Origin: Sisyra terminalis
Taxonomy: Eukaryota; Arthropoda; Insecta; Neuroptera; Sisyridae
Reading direction: 5' to 3'
NCBI GenBank assembly: GCA_958496175.1
Contig: OY292278.1
Span: forward strand, 9,176,001-9,240,000
Length of the DNA: 64,000 nt
Position 1 is the stretch's first letter; every line of letters starts with the position of its first letter. The position numbers and the translations under genes are program-made. Below the pieces are notes generated by a model. That model was not told the DNA's origin. It saw nothing but the letters and a program-made list of their open reading frames with translations, and searched no databases. This document shows positions 36,260 to 48,220 of the stretch, piece by piece.

Positions 36260-37130
36260 TCCATTATCCCCCATCAATCCCGACCATTCGTCTCGATGTG
36301 CTTCTCATTCCCGTGATCTATTCGGGGCGCTCTGATTTCCATATAAACGTACCTGGCTACATATAAAACGTTATATTGGAAAACAATAGATGACTTTTTC
36401 AAAAGGATATTAAACAAATATTAATACAATATATAAATCTATTCACAATTTATATTTGTGCTATACGTAGAGATTAAATAGCAATGATTGTCCTGCCGAG
36501 AGGAAAAAAAAATGAAACAAAAATAACCAGGGATGAAAAAAATGTAATCTATTCAATCGAACACAAATTTCAATCATTAATTACACTGCTTCATATTTGG
36601 TCGCAAAATTCTTACATTCAAATCTTTTTATTGAAATTTTTATGACTTTATAGACCAGGTATTATTCAAGTTTATGGGTAATTGTTTAAAAAGATTTCAC
36701 TTCTCCCCTAATTTTATCATTTTTTTTAAGTTGAAAAATCACTTGTCAATTCACAACAGCCTCGATTTAATTTTATCACACGTCACATATCCGCCGATTG
36801 AAGTTAAAGATAAGAATTACAGCATCAATGCCTAACTTCGTTATACTATTGAGAAAATAATCCGACGGGCACGCGTCATTTTCTTCATCATCATTTAACA
36901 AAGTACATATTATAATCCACGTAACCCAATGAAACCCAGGGGGAGAACGGTGGCGAAAAACGCACACACGTGTCTCAACATTTTCCTCTAATGGTCCAAT
37001 GAATTGATTCCAATCTAAATAAAACAACTGCGTTCGAGCTTTTCAAAGCTCCACAACCCAACATACCCAATACACGAAACATAAAACGGGAGGAAAACAT
37101 CCCCAATGCTCCGATATAAAGATGGAAAAT
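36260..37130. other. GC-richer low-repeat island
   Basis: Mixed composition with blocks such as ATCCGACGGGCACGCG near 36860. The minus-strand frame at 36776-37027 has no recognisable domain. No partner elsewhere in the window. Possibly regulatory. Confidence 0.2.
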
Positions 37131-37239
37131 TACATGTATGATACAAATGAAATCCTCCCATATATTTATAAAAATATAATATAGAGGCTTTTTGTGAGCT
37201 TATAGTATAAAAAAATGACGAGGATAAAAGATGATTGTA

Positions 37240-37280
37240 TTGTTATTTATTATTATTATTATTACTATTATCGTTATTAT
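37240..37280. repeat. ATT microsatellite
   Basis: An imperfect run of ATT units. The surrounding 84-codon frame is a product of this run and its GC-richer flank. Confidence 0.7.
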
Positions 37281-37507
37281 GAAACATATTACATGTTGTT
37301 TGTCCGTCCGTTTATCGCGATTGGTCTATCTGTCTGTCGCGTCGTCGTGTGTCAAAAGTATTATGTTACGAAAATGTAATTTCCGGACAATTGTAAAGCT
37401 GCGATTTCGAAAATGTGCTTCTGTATATGTATTAGTATATAACATATCGTATGTATATCAACTGGGAAGTTTAGTTAAAAAATAAAAAAGCCGCTTACTG
37501 TGCTAAA

Positions 37508-38573
37508 GCTCTCTTCAGAAATTCATAACTTAATTCTTTTTCTAACTAAGGCTCGTTTCCTATTCCTATAACCAAAATTTCTTCTGATAAACTTTTAATC
37601 TATCATCAATAAAATAATAAATCGATGAAGAAGTAAGGGAACCCGGGGCGGAATGAAGTACCAAAGTTTTAATTACAATTTACGAGAGATTTAAAGAAAC
37701 AATCTCATTGTTTTGTCATTTATATATTTATTTAATTCATTCTTTACAAACAAAAAAAAGTTTAATTGATTTAAATTTATAATTGATATTAAAAATTTAG
37801 GTTTCAAAAATAAATGGAAAATTCTCATTCTGCCCCATCTCCTGGGGCACAATGAGAAATGAGCCTGGGATGCAATAGGATACTTGTTATTGGCATAGTT
37901 CGCAGATGAAGACACTGACATCTATATTATTATATCTATTATTATAAAGAGGAAAGATTTGATTGTTTGTTTGCTTTATATAGGCTCCGAAACTACTAGA
38001 CCGATTTGAAAAATTTCTTCACTGTTGGGAAGCTACACTATTTCCGGTGAACATAGGTTATATTAAATTTTCAAAAAAGTTAGGGATCCATATTAAAACT
38101 CCAATAATGTAACCCAAGGTCTGAAAAAAATTACCGAAAAACATTAAGCTCTCTTCAGAAATCCATAACTTAATTCTTTTTCTAACTAAAGCTCGTTTCC
38201 TATTCTTATAACCAAAATTTCTTCTGATAAACTTTTAATCAATCATCAATAAAATAATGAATCGATGAATAAATAAGGAAACCTGGGACGGAACGTGGTA
38301 CCTAACTTTTAATTACAATTTACGAGAGATTTAAAGAAATAATCTCATTGTTTTGTCTATTATCTATTATTATAAAGAGGAAAGATTTAATTGTTTGTTT
38401 GCTTTGAATAGTCTTCGAAACTACTTGACCGATTTGTAAAATTCTTTCACTGTTGGGAAGCTACACTATTTCCGGTGAACATAGGCTATATTAAATTTTC
38501 AAAAAAGTTAGGGATCCAAACTAAAACTTCAATAATGTAACCCAAGGTCTGAAAAAAATTACCGAAAAACATT
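37508..38573. repeat. Tandem duplication carrying a Helitron 5' end
   Basis: Unit 1 (37508-38145) and unit 2 (38148-38573) share two blocks: one starting GCTCTCTTCAGAAAT (37508 and 38148) and one starting with the Helitron 5' terminus TCTATTATTATAAAG (37935 and 38363). Unit 1 contains about 213 bp between the blocks (37720-37934) that unit 2 lacks. The result is a Helitron with two 5' ends in tandem and one 3' end. Confidence 0.75.
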
Positions 38574-39307
38574 ATTTTATCGCGTGCGCTGCGAAAACTA
38601 TTGGTTATAGATAAAATAATGTACTACGATTTTGTAGAACATATCATTATCTACAAAAAATAGAGCGACAGCATATGTCTAACTATTATAGTTATGTCAC
38701 AATAAGTGTTTTTCATTTTAAAAAATATATATAAATGCCACCGCTATAAAAGCTCTTTTATTTATACTTTGGGATTAATCCTTATCAAAATAAATGACTT
38801 CATATTTAAGTTTGCTTCAAAAACATTATATAACTTTTTGAGTTATTCAATTTGAACATTCCATTCGAAAGATATCACAAGTTTAAAAATGAAAGTTATT
38901 TGAAAAATGTCGCATGGTCACCGCATTTTACTTATAATTAAGACCAACTTTATTGAACTTGGCGATATTTTTTATTTATGTATAGATGCTGATTGGTTTA
39001 CAGATTATTTGGTCTACGGTAGGTATACCTACCGTAGGTATACGGAATAGACCATACTCTTTTTAGATATTTATAAATATTTTTTGAAAATTAATTGATT
39101 ATTACATAGAACAATTTTATTCTTTGCAACAGTTTATTAAATGTGTCTTTTTAAAGTTGACAAAATAGTGTTTTTAAGTATGATTATGTTTTTCGTAAAA
39201 GAAATAAGAAAAATAAAAATTTTCATATACCACTACAAATGGTAAATACGAAAAGAAAACATAATCTACACCTACGTTACGAAGACGAAGTTGCGGGGAT
39301 CAGCTAA
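37935..39307 (+). mobile_element. Helitron E, plus orientation
   Basis: Two 5' ends starting TCTATTATTATAAAG are at 37935 and 38363, each preceded by A. A block containing ACCGATTTG and AAGCTACACTATTTCCGG follows, which is characteristic of the 5' region of many insect Helitrons. The 3' end at 39304-39307 is CTAA, preceded by the GACGAAGTTGC hairpin region and a GGGGATCAG spacer, and followed by T. Terminus, hairpin position and A/T target all fit Helitrons. Length is 945 bp from the inner 5' end. No coding capacity. Confidence 0.75.
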
Positions 39308-40667
39308 TATCATATCATTTTTTATCTGATACCCGCGACTTCATCAGATCAACCTTAACAAAAAGAATTATTAGTTTAACTGAATATTGTGAAATATTTA
39401 AATTACTAACTGATGTCCACAACTTCATATGCATAACGTAGGTGATCGTTAAATTTTCTTTTCAGATTTGCTATTTGTAGTGGCATATGAAAGTTTTTAT
39501 TTTTCTTATTTCTTTTACGAAAAACATAATCATACTTAAAAACTCTATTTTGTCGACTTTAAAAAGACACATTTAATAGTTGTTTTGAATAAAATTACTG
39601 TTGGAAATGATCCATTCAAATAAAAAAAAAGTTATTAACATATTTAAAGAGTATGGTATTGGGTATACCTCCGGTAGGCATACTAATCATAAACCAAGTA
39701 ATCCTTTAATCAATCAGCATCTATGCATATATTAAAATATCGCCAACTTCAATAAAGACTGACTTAAGTTGAATTATGACTTATAACAGCCAAAAATTTC
39801 CAAAATTCTTGCGTCCTAATATTTAAAATTAAGGGTCTAAATTTTTGAATATTAGTAGAAATCCTATTTCATTGTCTGAATTTCAAAGGACACTCGCTCA
39901 TTAATGTATTTATTTGTGAATACGTATTTCGAATTTTCAGGTTTACAATATTTAAAAACTCAAAATTCTAATGCTCACTTATAAGTTAACTTTACCTTTT
40001 TTTAAGCAGACCCTAAGTTTTTGTTTCAAATAATAAAGCAACTTTGTTTTATAATAAGCTGTAATAACGTTTCGTCTATAATGGTACTTTGATTATGAAA
40101 TTTAAAATTTCGATTGTTTATTAGACGTTATGCCGTACAAACTTTGCTACCATTTTTCACTTTTTTAGGGTAGGAATTTTTAAAAACTCTTTCTTATTTT
40201 ATATCAGCATTGTATAAGAAAAACACTTTCCAAGTTTCATCGACACAAATATGCATTTTTTATTGTAAAATACAATGTAAAACGAAAAAAATTATGACCT
40301 TTATTTTGATTATCATGACTAAAAAGCAATTCGATTTAGCACATTTGGACGTTGTACACACAAAATTGTTGGAAATAAATAAAAAGCGTGGAAGTAAATT
40401 CGAATATTATATTAATTTTCAATAACAATAATAGGATTTCAAGTTGTTCTACATACCAAAGAAAAGTTAGTATGGAAGATTTTATATTTAAGTTGATAAT
40501 GGAATATATGGCAAAAAATTGCTCCCTTAATGTTTTTCAGCAGAATACAGAATAGCTCCTGGTCACAATCATTGGATCATCAAAAAATATATTTTGAAAT
40601 GTTTGATTGTTGAAAAACAAAGAAAAATGAAAAATCGCCGATTTGGTATAGTACTTACTTCATAAAA

Positions 40668-40870
40668 GTTGATAAAATTCAGATTTCAGCTTTTATTTTT
40701 TTAAATAAGAAGACAATTCAAGTTTTTTAAGATTGGTTTTTTTATTTAATATTTTTATTATGCAATTAGCTACGTTTCGTTACTTATCGTAACTTCATCA
40801 GACTTCTTGATTCACAAAAATAAAATATTTTCAATTTAAATTCAATGGATAAATAAAAAAAATATTTATT
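40668..40870 (-). repeat. Family 2 terminal repeat inserted in Helitron C
   Basis: Helitrons B and D run continuously across this position, while C is interrupted by this 200-bp segment, so it is an insertion. It matches 28111-28320 and each arm of 50545-50833. The minus strand at 40801-40770 carries CTGATGA, one base, a perfect 5-bp stem GTTAC/GTAAC with a GATAA loop, and GAAACGTAG. This is the best-preserved family 2 hammerhead-like core. Confidence 0.65.
40770..40801 (-). ncRNA. Candidate hammerhead-like core (family 2)
   Basis: The invariant blocks CTGATGA and GAAAC flank a perfect 5-bp stem II. I could not find the third strand with the cleavage site or a stem I, so the motif is incomplete as seen here. 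Corresponding cores lie at 28210-28241 (minus), 50622-50653 (minus) and 50681-50712 (plus, CTGAGGA). Confidence 0.35.
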
Positions 40871-41710
40871 ATTTAAAATATTATTTAAAATATTATTTAA
40901 AATGCTGTTATTAAAATGATATAACAAAAATAGATACTTATTTTTTATTTCTAAATATAAATATAGATGAACTTTGTTTTATATTAAACCGAATTAATGT
41001 TTCGTTTTCATCAGAACATTGAATATTAAATTTAAAATTTAGATTGTTGATTAACTTTACATTATCTCCTACATACTTAGTCACCCCTTTTCGCTCTTTT
41101 AAGGAGGAAATTTTCAAAAAAAAATTATAGTCACATGCCTAATTCTTATAAGGAATACATCGAATATTAAAATTTCATCAGTCAAAGGGGGTAAATAATT
41201 ACACGATTTTATATTTGAACGGTTTTAAAAACGTATTTACAATAAGCTTCATTTCTATTTTTATTATTAATTATTTCGGTAATATTTTCTTATAGAGCAA
41301 CCCTCAGGATTTAATTACAATAATTTTGTAAAAAATAAGCTTACTTTAAGATTAGATATGAACCTACGGCTCTATAATTATGTGTATCAAATATGTAAGC
41401 TAATGGGCTTTTAAGATATTTATAAATCTTATGTTTGTTTGTATATAAAAATGTTCATATTTCAAAGAAACGATATTTTGTACTTTAAATTAATTTGCTG
41501 GGATAGTTATTACTTCAACTTATAAAAAAATTTGTTTTTCATCCCTCGGTTTTTACGTAAGAAATACCTTCCCATATTATTTTTAAGGAATGATAAATAA
41601 CCTAATGTAAGTGGATGATAATTGAATTGTATTTTAATCAAATCTAGAAATAAATATTTACCTTAAAATTTGGTTCAAAACTAAAATACACAGACAGGCG
41701 TAAGAGTTAC

Positions 41711-41733
41711 ATATATATATATATATATTAGTA
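41711..41733. repeat. TA dinucleotide run
   Basis: An uninterrupted AT/TA tract at the degraded 5' end of Helitron C. Confidence 0.8.
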
Positions 41734-41737
41734 TTGA

Positions 41738-42979
41738 AAGATTCATATTTAAGATACACAAAAAAAATTTTAATTGCTATATCATGGAAAATTGCGAATT
41801 TAAATTAAACCGGTTGAATATCAGAAAAATTTTCGGTATGCTGGGTTGTATTGCAAAGAAGAAGAAAAATTGAATTTTTAGTAATTTATCATTATCATAA
41901 TAATAACTAGAACTTTTATTTATTAAGAAAAATACATATACATTTTGGAATGAAACATAATTAACCCGACTGGTTTTAAGAAGCTTTCAGCGTTGTTTAG
42001 TGAAATACTTTTATATAAGAAGCAAAATATCAAATTTACATCGTAATCGATAAATATTTTGAAGTTTTATATCAAAATATTGGATATCAATTTTTTTTCG
42101 AATCTTAAGAATTTTGCTTCTATATTAAGAATCTGATGATTTAGTATTATTAAACTATTTACATATTTTTTTGCAGAATCTAACTCTTGGTCATATTTGC
42201 AATGTGTCATTCGTTCAACATTCGTTGGTTTATTTATTAAATTTACCCATTAAGAAAACCCATTAAATTTGCTTGAAATGCAATTATCTATACAAAAAAT
42301 AAAATCAAACTTTTGAAGTTATGATTAAGAATCTGAATAAATACCTGAAATACATAAAAATGTAATTTATTTTTTATATTCATTTATACAAATCAAATAG
42401 TATTATAAAAGAAGTAAACAATATTTGCCGAAAACTGTAATTAATGATAAAAAAATTATGGTTTTAATAATTCCCTACACATATTTATAAATCAAATTAA
42501 AGTTGTTAAGGTCAGTTCAAAAATGTGACATCAGAAGCAAGGGTATATAGTTAATCAAATTTTATAACTTCATCTTAAAATATTAATCTGTTGTTTTCAA
42601 TTTAAACAATTTTTACGAGGGCTGGAAAAAAGGAATGCAAATTACATAAGTTAATAATCCATGAAATTTTGTACGAATAGTTTCAATTAGGCAAAAAAAA
42701 TCTGCTATAATTTTATCCTACAATAATTATTGGAGCTATGTAAACTAGTAGCACAATTTTATCGTGTTTTTTTAAGGATTTAATCGATCAAAATGAAAAA
42801 AACGTACCTACAAAAAATCATACCAAAAGTTAACATTACATTTTATCAAGAATCAAGTGAATTATCCAGACTTAAATTGCTCCAAGTGAAAAGTAATAAA
42901 AGAAAATATTATCCCAGCCTGAGATTGAGTTTTATCACAAATTTCTCTTCTGGCAATTTTTCTCTAATAATTTTCTGAC
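41738..42979. other. Unassigned AT-rich stretch
   Basis: No supported gene or repeat. A 61-codon frame at 42793-42978 shows no domain. Confidence 0.4.
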
Positions 42980-43150
42980 CATCATCATCTTTACAATGGG
43001 ACCGAGTGGGCGAAAGCTCAGCGGGAGGTTGCGAATGTAATTGGTTTATTAGTTTTGCGGTCGTTATGAACTCTATGGGGGTAACGTTTACACAGCTGGA
43101 CGTGTTGCGCGTGCGCCCTTAAACGAGCTTGAGCTTTTCCTACAGGTCTG
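42980..43150. other. Compact GC-richer island
   Basis: About 170 bp with strongly raised GC against very AT-rich flanks, including TGTTGCGCGTGCGCCC near 43105. No repeat partner and no open frame with a domain. A candidate conserved noncoding element. Confidence 0.25.
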
Positions 43151-43589
43151 TACTAACTATTGACTCCAATAAATCGAAACATTTTTTCTATATTTAATCA
43201 TTTATTCTTAATAAAAGATTCGAGAAAAAAATGTTCGTATAATTTTTTGTTAGTTAGTTAATTTTGTAGATACATCATTGAATAATAGATCAAAGATTTA
43301 AGAAAAATTTCTCAATATAATCCGATCCTGGTCGTAAAATATTGGGGCAAAAAGAAAATATAATAGAGATTTTTTTATATACTCTTTCCCTTGTGTACAA
43401 AGGGTGAAAAATCAACAATTTATACTACAGTTTAAGCCCATCTTGGTCCAGATGTGGTATTAAAAGCACAACATTTTATTGACCAATAAAAAGTATCACA
43501 AATCGTTGAAAACGATTCTCCTTCCAAGCTCATAAAATAAATTCCGAAAAAGTTCTATTACTCCAAGCCAATCAGATAAATGGACTTAA

Positions 43590-44270
43590 AAAAAATGCGC
43601 GCCAATTCATTTGAAATAGTAAACGATCGGGACAGCAAGGGATGAAAATGGTCGAGTCCCTTTCGATTAGAAAGTCAATCAGATAACAATTGAAATGAAT
43701 CGGCCAAACATTTACAAAATACAAACAAAATAGTCCCCACTTATTCCTATCACATAATATACAATCAATTAAGCCCATTGTGGTGTTAACACCCTCGTTG
43801 TCGTTTAGATAAGAAGAATAAGGGATGAAATATTTATATAGGTTCGTATACATACACAAACCATGTGTGAATGTGTATTCAGAGGGTTTGTCAGAACTTA
43901 ACGCCGCTTTCTATTAAGGGTTCGATATCAATGTGTGTTTGTTATCGCACAAATACTGTGATTTCGTTTCATCAATGCAAAGGGAATAGGAAAAAGAAAA
44001 TGTCACTCATATGTCATTTATTTTGAATCAAACCAAATGATATCAGCAAACTTAATTTTAGACTTCAAAATTTTTATGTTTGTCACTTTTCGCTTTGCAC
44101 CCTTATGGGGACGCAGTTGAGGTTCCTTTTTGATTTTATTTAAGGGAAAATAAGGGATGAAACTGGCTCGTGTTATAAATGAGTAACAAATTGGATGGCT
44201 CTGTTAATTTTCCAAACGGATATTTGAAAATTAATGTAGTGGAAGTGTTGGGATGATAAAAATAAATAAT
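43590..44270. other. GC-richer low-repeat island
   Basis: Mixed composition without a repeat partner. A 95-codon minus frame (43572-43859) has no recognisable domain. Possibly regulatory. Confidence 0.2.
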
Positions 44271-44340
44271 ATGGGATTGTATGGCTTCATTATGCATTTC
44301 TTATAGTAATCTAATCAAATTTATGATGCTTTATAAATTA

Positions 44341-44434
44341 TTTTTCACTTTAATTTTCTTTAGAACTACGATAGAATATATTGGATCGAAGAATATTTAA
44401 ACAAATTAATTACAAAGCAAATTTTATAACAAGA
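44341..44434. repeat. 94-bp direct duplication, left copy
   Basis: This 94-bp stretch ends exactly at the 3' terminus of Helitron D and is repeated without gaps at 47578-47671, beginning exactly at the 5' terminus. I count 8 mismatches. I see no other copy in the window. Confidence 0.85.
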
Positions 44435-44578
44435 CTAGCTGATCCCAGCGACTTCGTCTGCGTCACGTAGATGTTAATTATATTTTCTTTTAAGATTTGC
44501 TATTTGTTGTGGCATATGAAAATTTTTATTTTTCTTATCCCCTTTACGAAAAACATAATCATACTTAAAAACACTATT

Positions 44579-45391
44579 ATGTGTACTAAGGTGATTTTTT
44601 TTTTACTTTTTTTTTGGTTCCATCGTGAAATTTTGTTGGAAATACCAAAAAAAAAAAAAAATCTCTGAAAGTTTGAGCCCTTAATATTAATTTTAAGTCC
44701 TCGACCAAGACGTGTAAAGATTTCCCATTGAAAATACACGGAAACCCTGATTTTTTGTTTTTCAATTTCTATATCTTAGCGGCATTTCATGGGATCGCTT
44801 TTACCGAAGATGGTTTTTTCTCAGAATTAAAAGCTCTAAAAAAGTGCGCATTGCCCATTGATTTAAAGTTTAAATCAATGATCGGCAAAAATATCACAGA
44901 AAAATCATTTCAAGGCTTAATATCTCGTTTAATATTGATCTTAGCGATTTGGTCTACAGGAACTTTTTTGTAGGAAATTAAATTCTCTGCAAGTTTTTTT
45001 ATTTATAATTTTTCCGTAGCTTATGTTATTTACGAGATAAATGCAAAAACAACGCGAATTTTATGAAAAAATCAGGTTCAGTTGCTCGTACTGCCTCACC
45101 GGTGTGACTTACGACTTTGTCGCAATGGGCACTGTTTTAGAGCGTTTAATTCTGAGAAAAAATCATCTTCGGTAAAAGCGATCCCATGAAATGCCTCTGA
45201 GATATAGAAATTTAAAAATAAAAAATCAGAGTTTCCGTGTATTTTCAATGGGAAATCTTTACACGCCTTAGTCGAGGACTTAAAATTAATATTAAGGCCT
45301 CAAACTTTCAGAGAATTTTTTTTTTGGTATTTCCAACGAAATTTCACGATGGGACCAAAAAAAGTAAAAAAAAAATCACCCTAATGTGTAG
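44579..45391. mobile_element. Fold-back DNA transposon, TAAGGTGATT family, in Helitron D
   Basis: The element is 44587-45383 with ends TAAGGTGATT and AATCACCCTA, and T-rich subterminal DNA. The flanks ATGTGTAC (44579-44586) and ATGTGTAG (45384-45391) form an 8-bp target duplication with one mismatch. Helitrons C and E show the uninterrupted site. The subterminal palindrome occurs with one mismatch at 44680-44697 and 45289-45306. A TA(G)GGTGA terminus with an 8-bp duplication is compatible with hAT. The 79- and 81-codon frames are in the arms. Confidence 0.8.
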
Positions 45392-47081
45392 TTTAAAAAG
45401 ACACATTTAACAAACTGTTGCTTAGAATGAAATATTTGTATGGAATGATCAAATAATTTTCAAAAAATATTTATTAATATCTACAAAAAGTATGTCCAAT
45501 TGCGTATACCTACGGTAGGTATACCTACCGTGAACCAAATAACCCATAGATCAATCAGGATCTATACATAAAAAATAGCGTAAAATTCAATAAAGTCGGT
45601 CTTAATTGTAACTTAAAACAGTAAAAAGTTATCAAAACACTCGCGTCAAAATAATAAAAGTAAAGGGTCTAGATTTAGAATATTAGTAGAAATCCCATTT
45701 CATTGTGTCGATTCCCGAATGAACCTTTTTCTCAAAATTATTTCACTACTGCAAAGTACAAAACTACCGCGAAATTTAAAATGGTTCAATTGCACGAAAT
45801 CCAGTTTCTTCATAATCAAGTATAACCATTGTGTATGCACTTATTATTAAAATATCTGAATTTCAACTATATAATTAAACTATTTTCTTTTAGTTCCTTG
45901 AATTTCTCGCTACTCGATATTCGCTAACTAATGTATTTATTTGTGAAAACGTATTTCGGATTTTCAGGTTTACAATATGTGAAAGCCAAAAATTTTTAAG
46001 CAGATCCAAAGTTTTTGTTTCGAATATTAAACTTCTAACGACACTATGACCATGAAATTTGAAATTTCGATTGTTTATAAGATGTAATGCCGTACAAACT
46101 TTGCCACCATTTTTCACTCTTTTAGAGGAGGAATTATCAAAAAACCATTTCTTATTATATATCTGCATCGTATAAGAAAAACACTTCCCGAATTTCGACA
46201 CAAAAATGCATTTATTTTTGAAAATACAATGCAAAACGAAAAAGAATATGACCTTCTTTATTTTGATTATCATGACTAAAAAGCAATTCGATTTTGCAGA
46301 TTTGGACGTTGTACAAACAAAAATATTGGAAATAGATGGATAGCGTGGAAGTAAATTCGGATATTTTATTTTTTTTTAATAATAATAATTGGTTTTCAAA
46401 TAGTTCTAAATACCGAAGAAAAGTTAATTTGGAAAATTGTATATTTAAATTGATAATGAAATATATGATAAAAAATTGCTCCCTTAATGCTTTTCAGCAG
46501 AGTATATAATTGCTCCAGGTCACAATCATTGGTTCATAAGAATTAGATTTTAAAATGTTTAATTGCTTAAAAACAAACAAAAATTAAAAACCGCCTCTTT
46601 GGTATTTGGTATAAGTACCTACTACATTAACTTTCATATTAATTAAGTGAAATGGCATTATTTAAAATGCTGTTATTAAAGTAATATAACAAAAACACAA
46701 AATTACTATTAATTAATTAATTATTTATTTGTTAATTTCACTTATTAAATTCAAAATTTCGATCGTTAATTAACTCTACATTTTCTCATAGAAACTTAGT
46801 CTCTCCTTTTACTCTTTTAGGGTAGGATTTTTCAAAAAAATAAAATCTTATCAGATGTCTACTTCTTATATGGAATACATCGAATATTAAAATTTCATTA
46901 GTCAGAGGAAGGATATAAATAAAGGATTTTATGAATGCACGATTTTAAAAACGTATTTACTTTAAATTTTATTGCTATTATTATTATTACTACTACTACT
47001 ATTACTTTTTTCTGTTGATATTTTATTACTGAGCAACTTTAAGGGTCTATTTACAATTTTCTAAAAAAAAATGTTTAATGA

Positions 47082-47150
47082 AAGTTTCGAACCCACGTCT
47101 TTTTAATTACGAGTATTAAAATGTCAGATACGTAAGCCATTATGCTATTA
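47082..47150 (-). other. tRNA-like segment in Helitron D
   Basis: On the minus strand it has an A-box-like ATGGCTTACGTATCTGAC and a B-box-like GTGGGTTCGAAAC about 30 bases downstream, in the spacing of a tRNA. The acceptor stem does not pair, so it is not a working tRNA. Related segments lie at 20151-20210, 41349-41410 and 53488-53550. It may be a captured tRNA or SINE head. Confidence 0.45.
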
Positions 47151-47577
47151 ATATCAACTATGTGTTTTATATACATAAACGTTTATATTTCAAAGAGGCA
47201 TTTTTTTAAACTTTAAATTGAATTTACTGTGCTTTTTATCAGTTCAACTAAAAATATTTTTACAGATTATTTTCTTATTATAACTCGTCTGTGTAAAGTA
47301 AATTTTTTTTGTTTCCTAGGGAATACCTTTCTTTATTATTTTTTGGAATGATAAATAGCCTATAGTCTGTGAAAAATTGTGTTGTATCTTAGTACCAAAT
47401 TTCATTAAATTCGGTTGTTCCGTTCTTTAGTTAAATCGGGATACACAGACAGACAGACAAAAAATTTAAAAATGTTAAATTTGGAATGAGGGCCTCTTGA
47501 AACAAATATTTACCCTAAAATTGGGTTCAAAATCGAAATGTACAGACAGACGTAAGAATTTTATATATTAGTATAGA

Positions 47578-47671
47578 TTTTTCACAGTAATTTTCTTTAG
47601 AACTACGGTAGAATATTTTGGATCGGAGAATATTTAAGCAAATTAATTACAATTCAAATTTTATAACAAGA
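47578..47671. repeat. 94-bp direct duplication, right copy
   Basis: This is the partner of 44341-44434, in the same orientation and of equal length with no gaps. It begins at the base following the Helitron 5' terminus. Confidence 0.85.
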
Positions 47672-48220
47672 TTTTTTTGCAGCTTATCATCCAAATGCAA
47701 TTCCAGAGTGCATTGCAATTAAGCTTTTCTATTGCAATTCTCAGCAAGTTTGTTCGGTTCTCTCATCCACTGAAATTTGCTGTTATAAAAACAGTCATTA
47801 GAGCGGGTAGTCCAGGACCAAAGCGGCCGCATTGGAACGAGTCGGTCGGGAGAATATAAAATGTAAAATTATTAGAGTACGAGACACAAAGTATGAGAAT
47901 GAAAATGAAGTAATTAAAACTATAAAGGGCCAGGTTAATTACTTTTACCCGCGTAGAACGTAAATTAAAATACAAGGCAATTAAAAGCGGGAGCTTTGTT
48001 AAGCTCTCTCCGTTCCCATTCGACGCTATACTCCACCACATAAACCAGTTCAGTTTCCATATTCCCACAGGAGCTGCTGTTTCCCGTCTCTGCACCACCA
48101 TCCGCACTTTTTGCCAAAAGGTATCCATTATCATTGTGTATCCCGTCACGATCTATCGCGCACCGCCAACGTTTTATGGACCGGAATTAATTTCTGTGGC
48201 CAACTTTTAATTCTACACGA
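47672..48220. other. GC-richer low-repeat island
   Basis: Contains GC-rich blocks such as AAAGCGGCCGCATTGG near 47820 and 48000-48180. Overlapping frames of 60-128 codons occur on both strands with no domain. The repeat-free, mixed composition makes it a candidate regulatory region. Confidence 0.25.

Larger units (their letters stand above)
39406..41737 (-). mobile_element. Helitron C, minus orientation
   Basis: On the minus strand the 3' end is at 39406, with a degraded hairpin and ATCAGTTAG end, and the body matches Helitron D to the 5' region near 41700, where a TTACGCCTGTCTG motif and an expanded TA run (41711-41733) precede a TC. It is interrupted by a family 2 terminal-repeat fragment at 40668-40870. 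A shorter Helitron 3' remnant lies at about 39325-39355. It faces Helitron E head to head, so 38935-39780 forms a long inverted repeat. It contains a tRNA-like segment at 41349-41410. Confidence 0.7.
44435..47577 (-). mobile_element. Helitron D, complete nonautonomous copy, minus orientation
   Basis: On the minus strand the element starts TCTATACTAATATATAAAAT at 47577 and ends in GACGCAGACGAAGTCGC, spacer and AGCTAG at 44435. The imperfect hairpin about 10 bases before CTAG and the A and T flanks fit Helitron termini. The body of about 3.1 kb has no ORF for the Rep/helicase protein. It contains a tRNA-like segment (47082-47150), a GTCTG-repeat block (47440-47465), a 21-bp near-palindrome (45511-45531) and a fold-back transposon inserted at 44587-45383. 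Uniquely in this window it is bordered by 94-bp direct duplications. Confidence 0.8.

Noticed and set aside
47082..47150. A functional tRNA gene
   Set aside because: The acceptor ends do not pair and the anticodon region is degraded; described instead as a tRNA-like module.
47763..48149. 128-codon minus frame
   Set aside because: Frames of similar length overlap on the other strand in the same GC-richer DNA, and the peptide has no domain or family signature.
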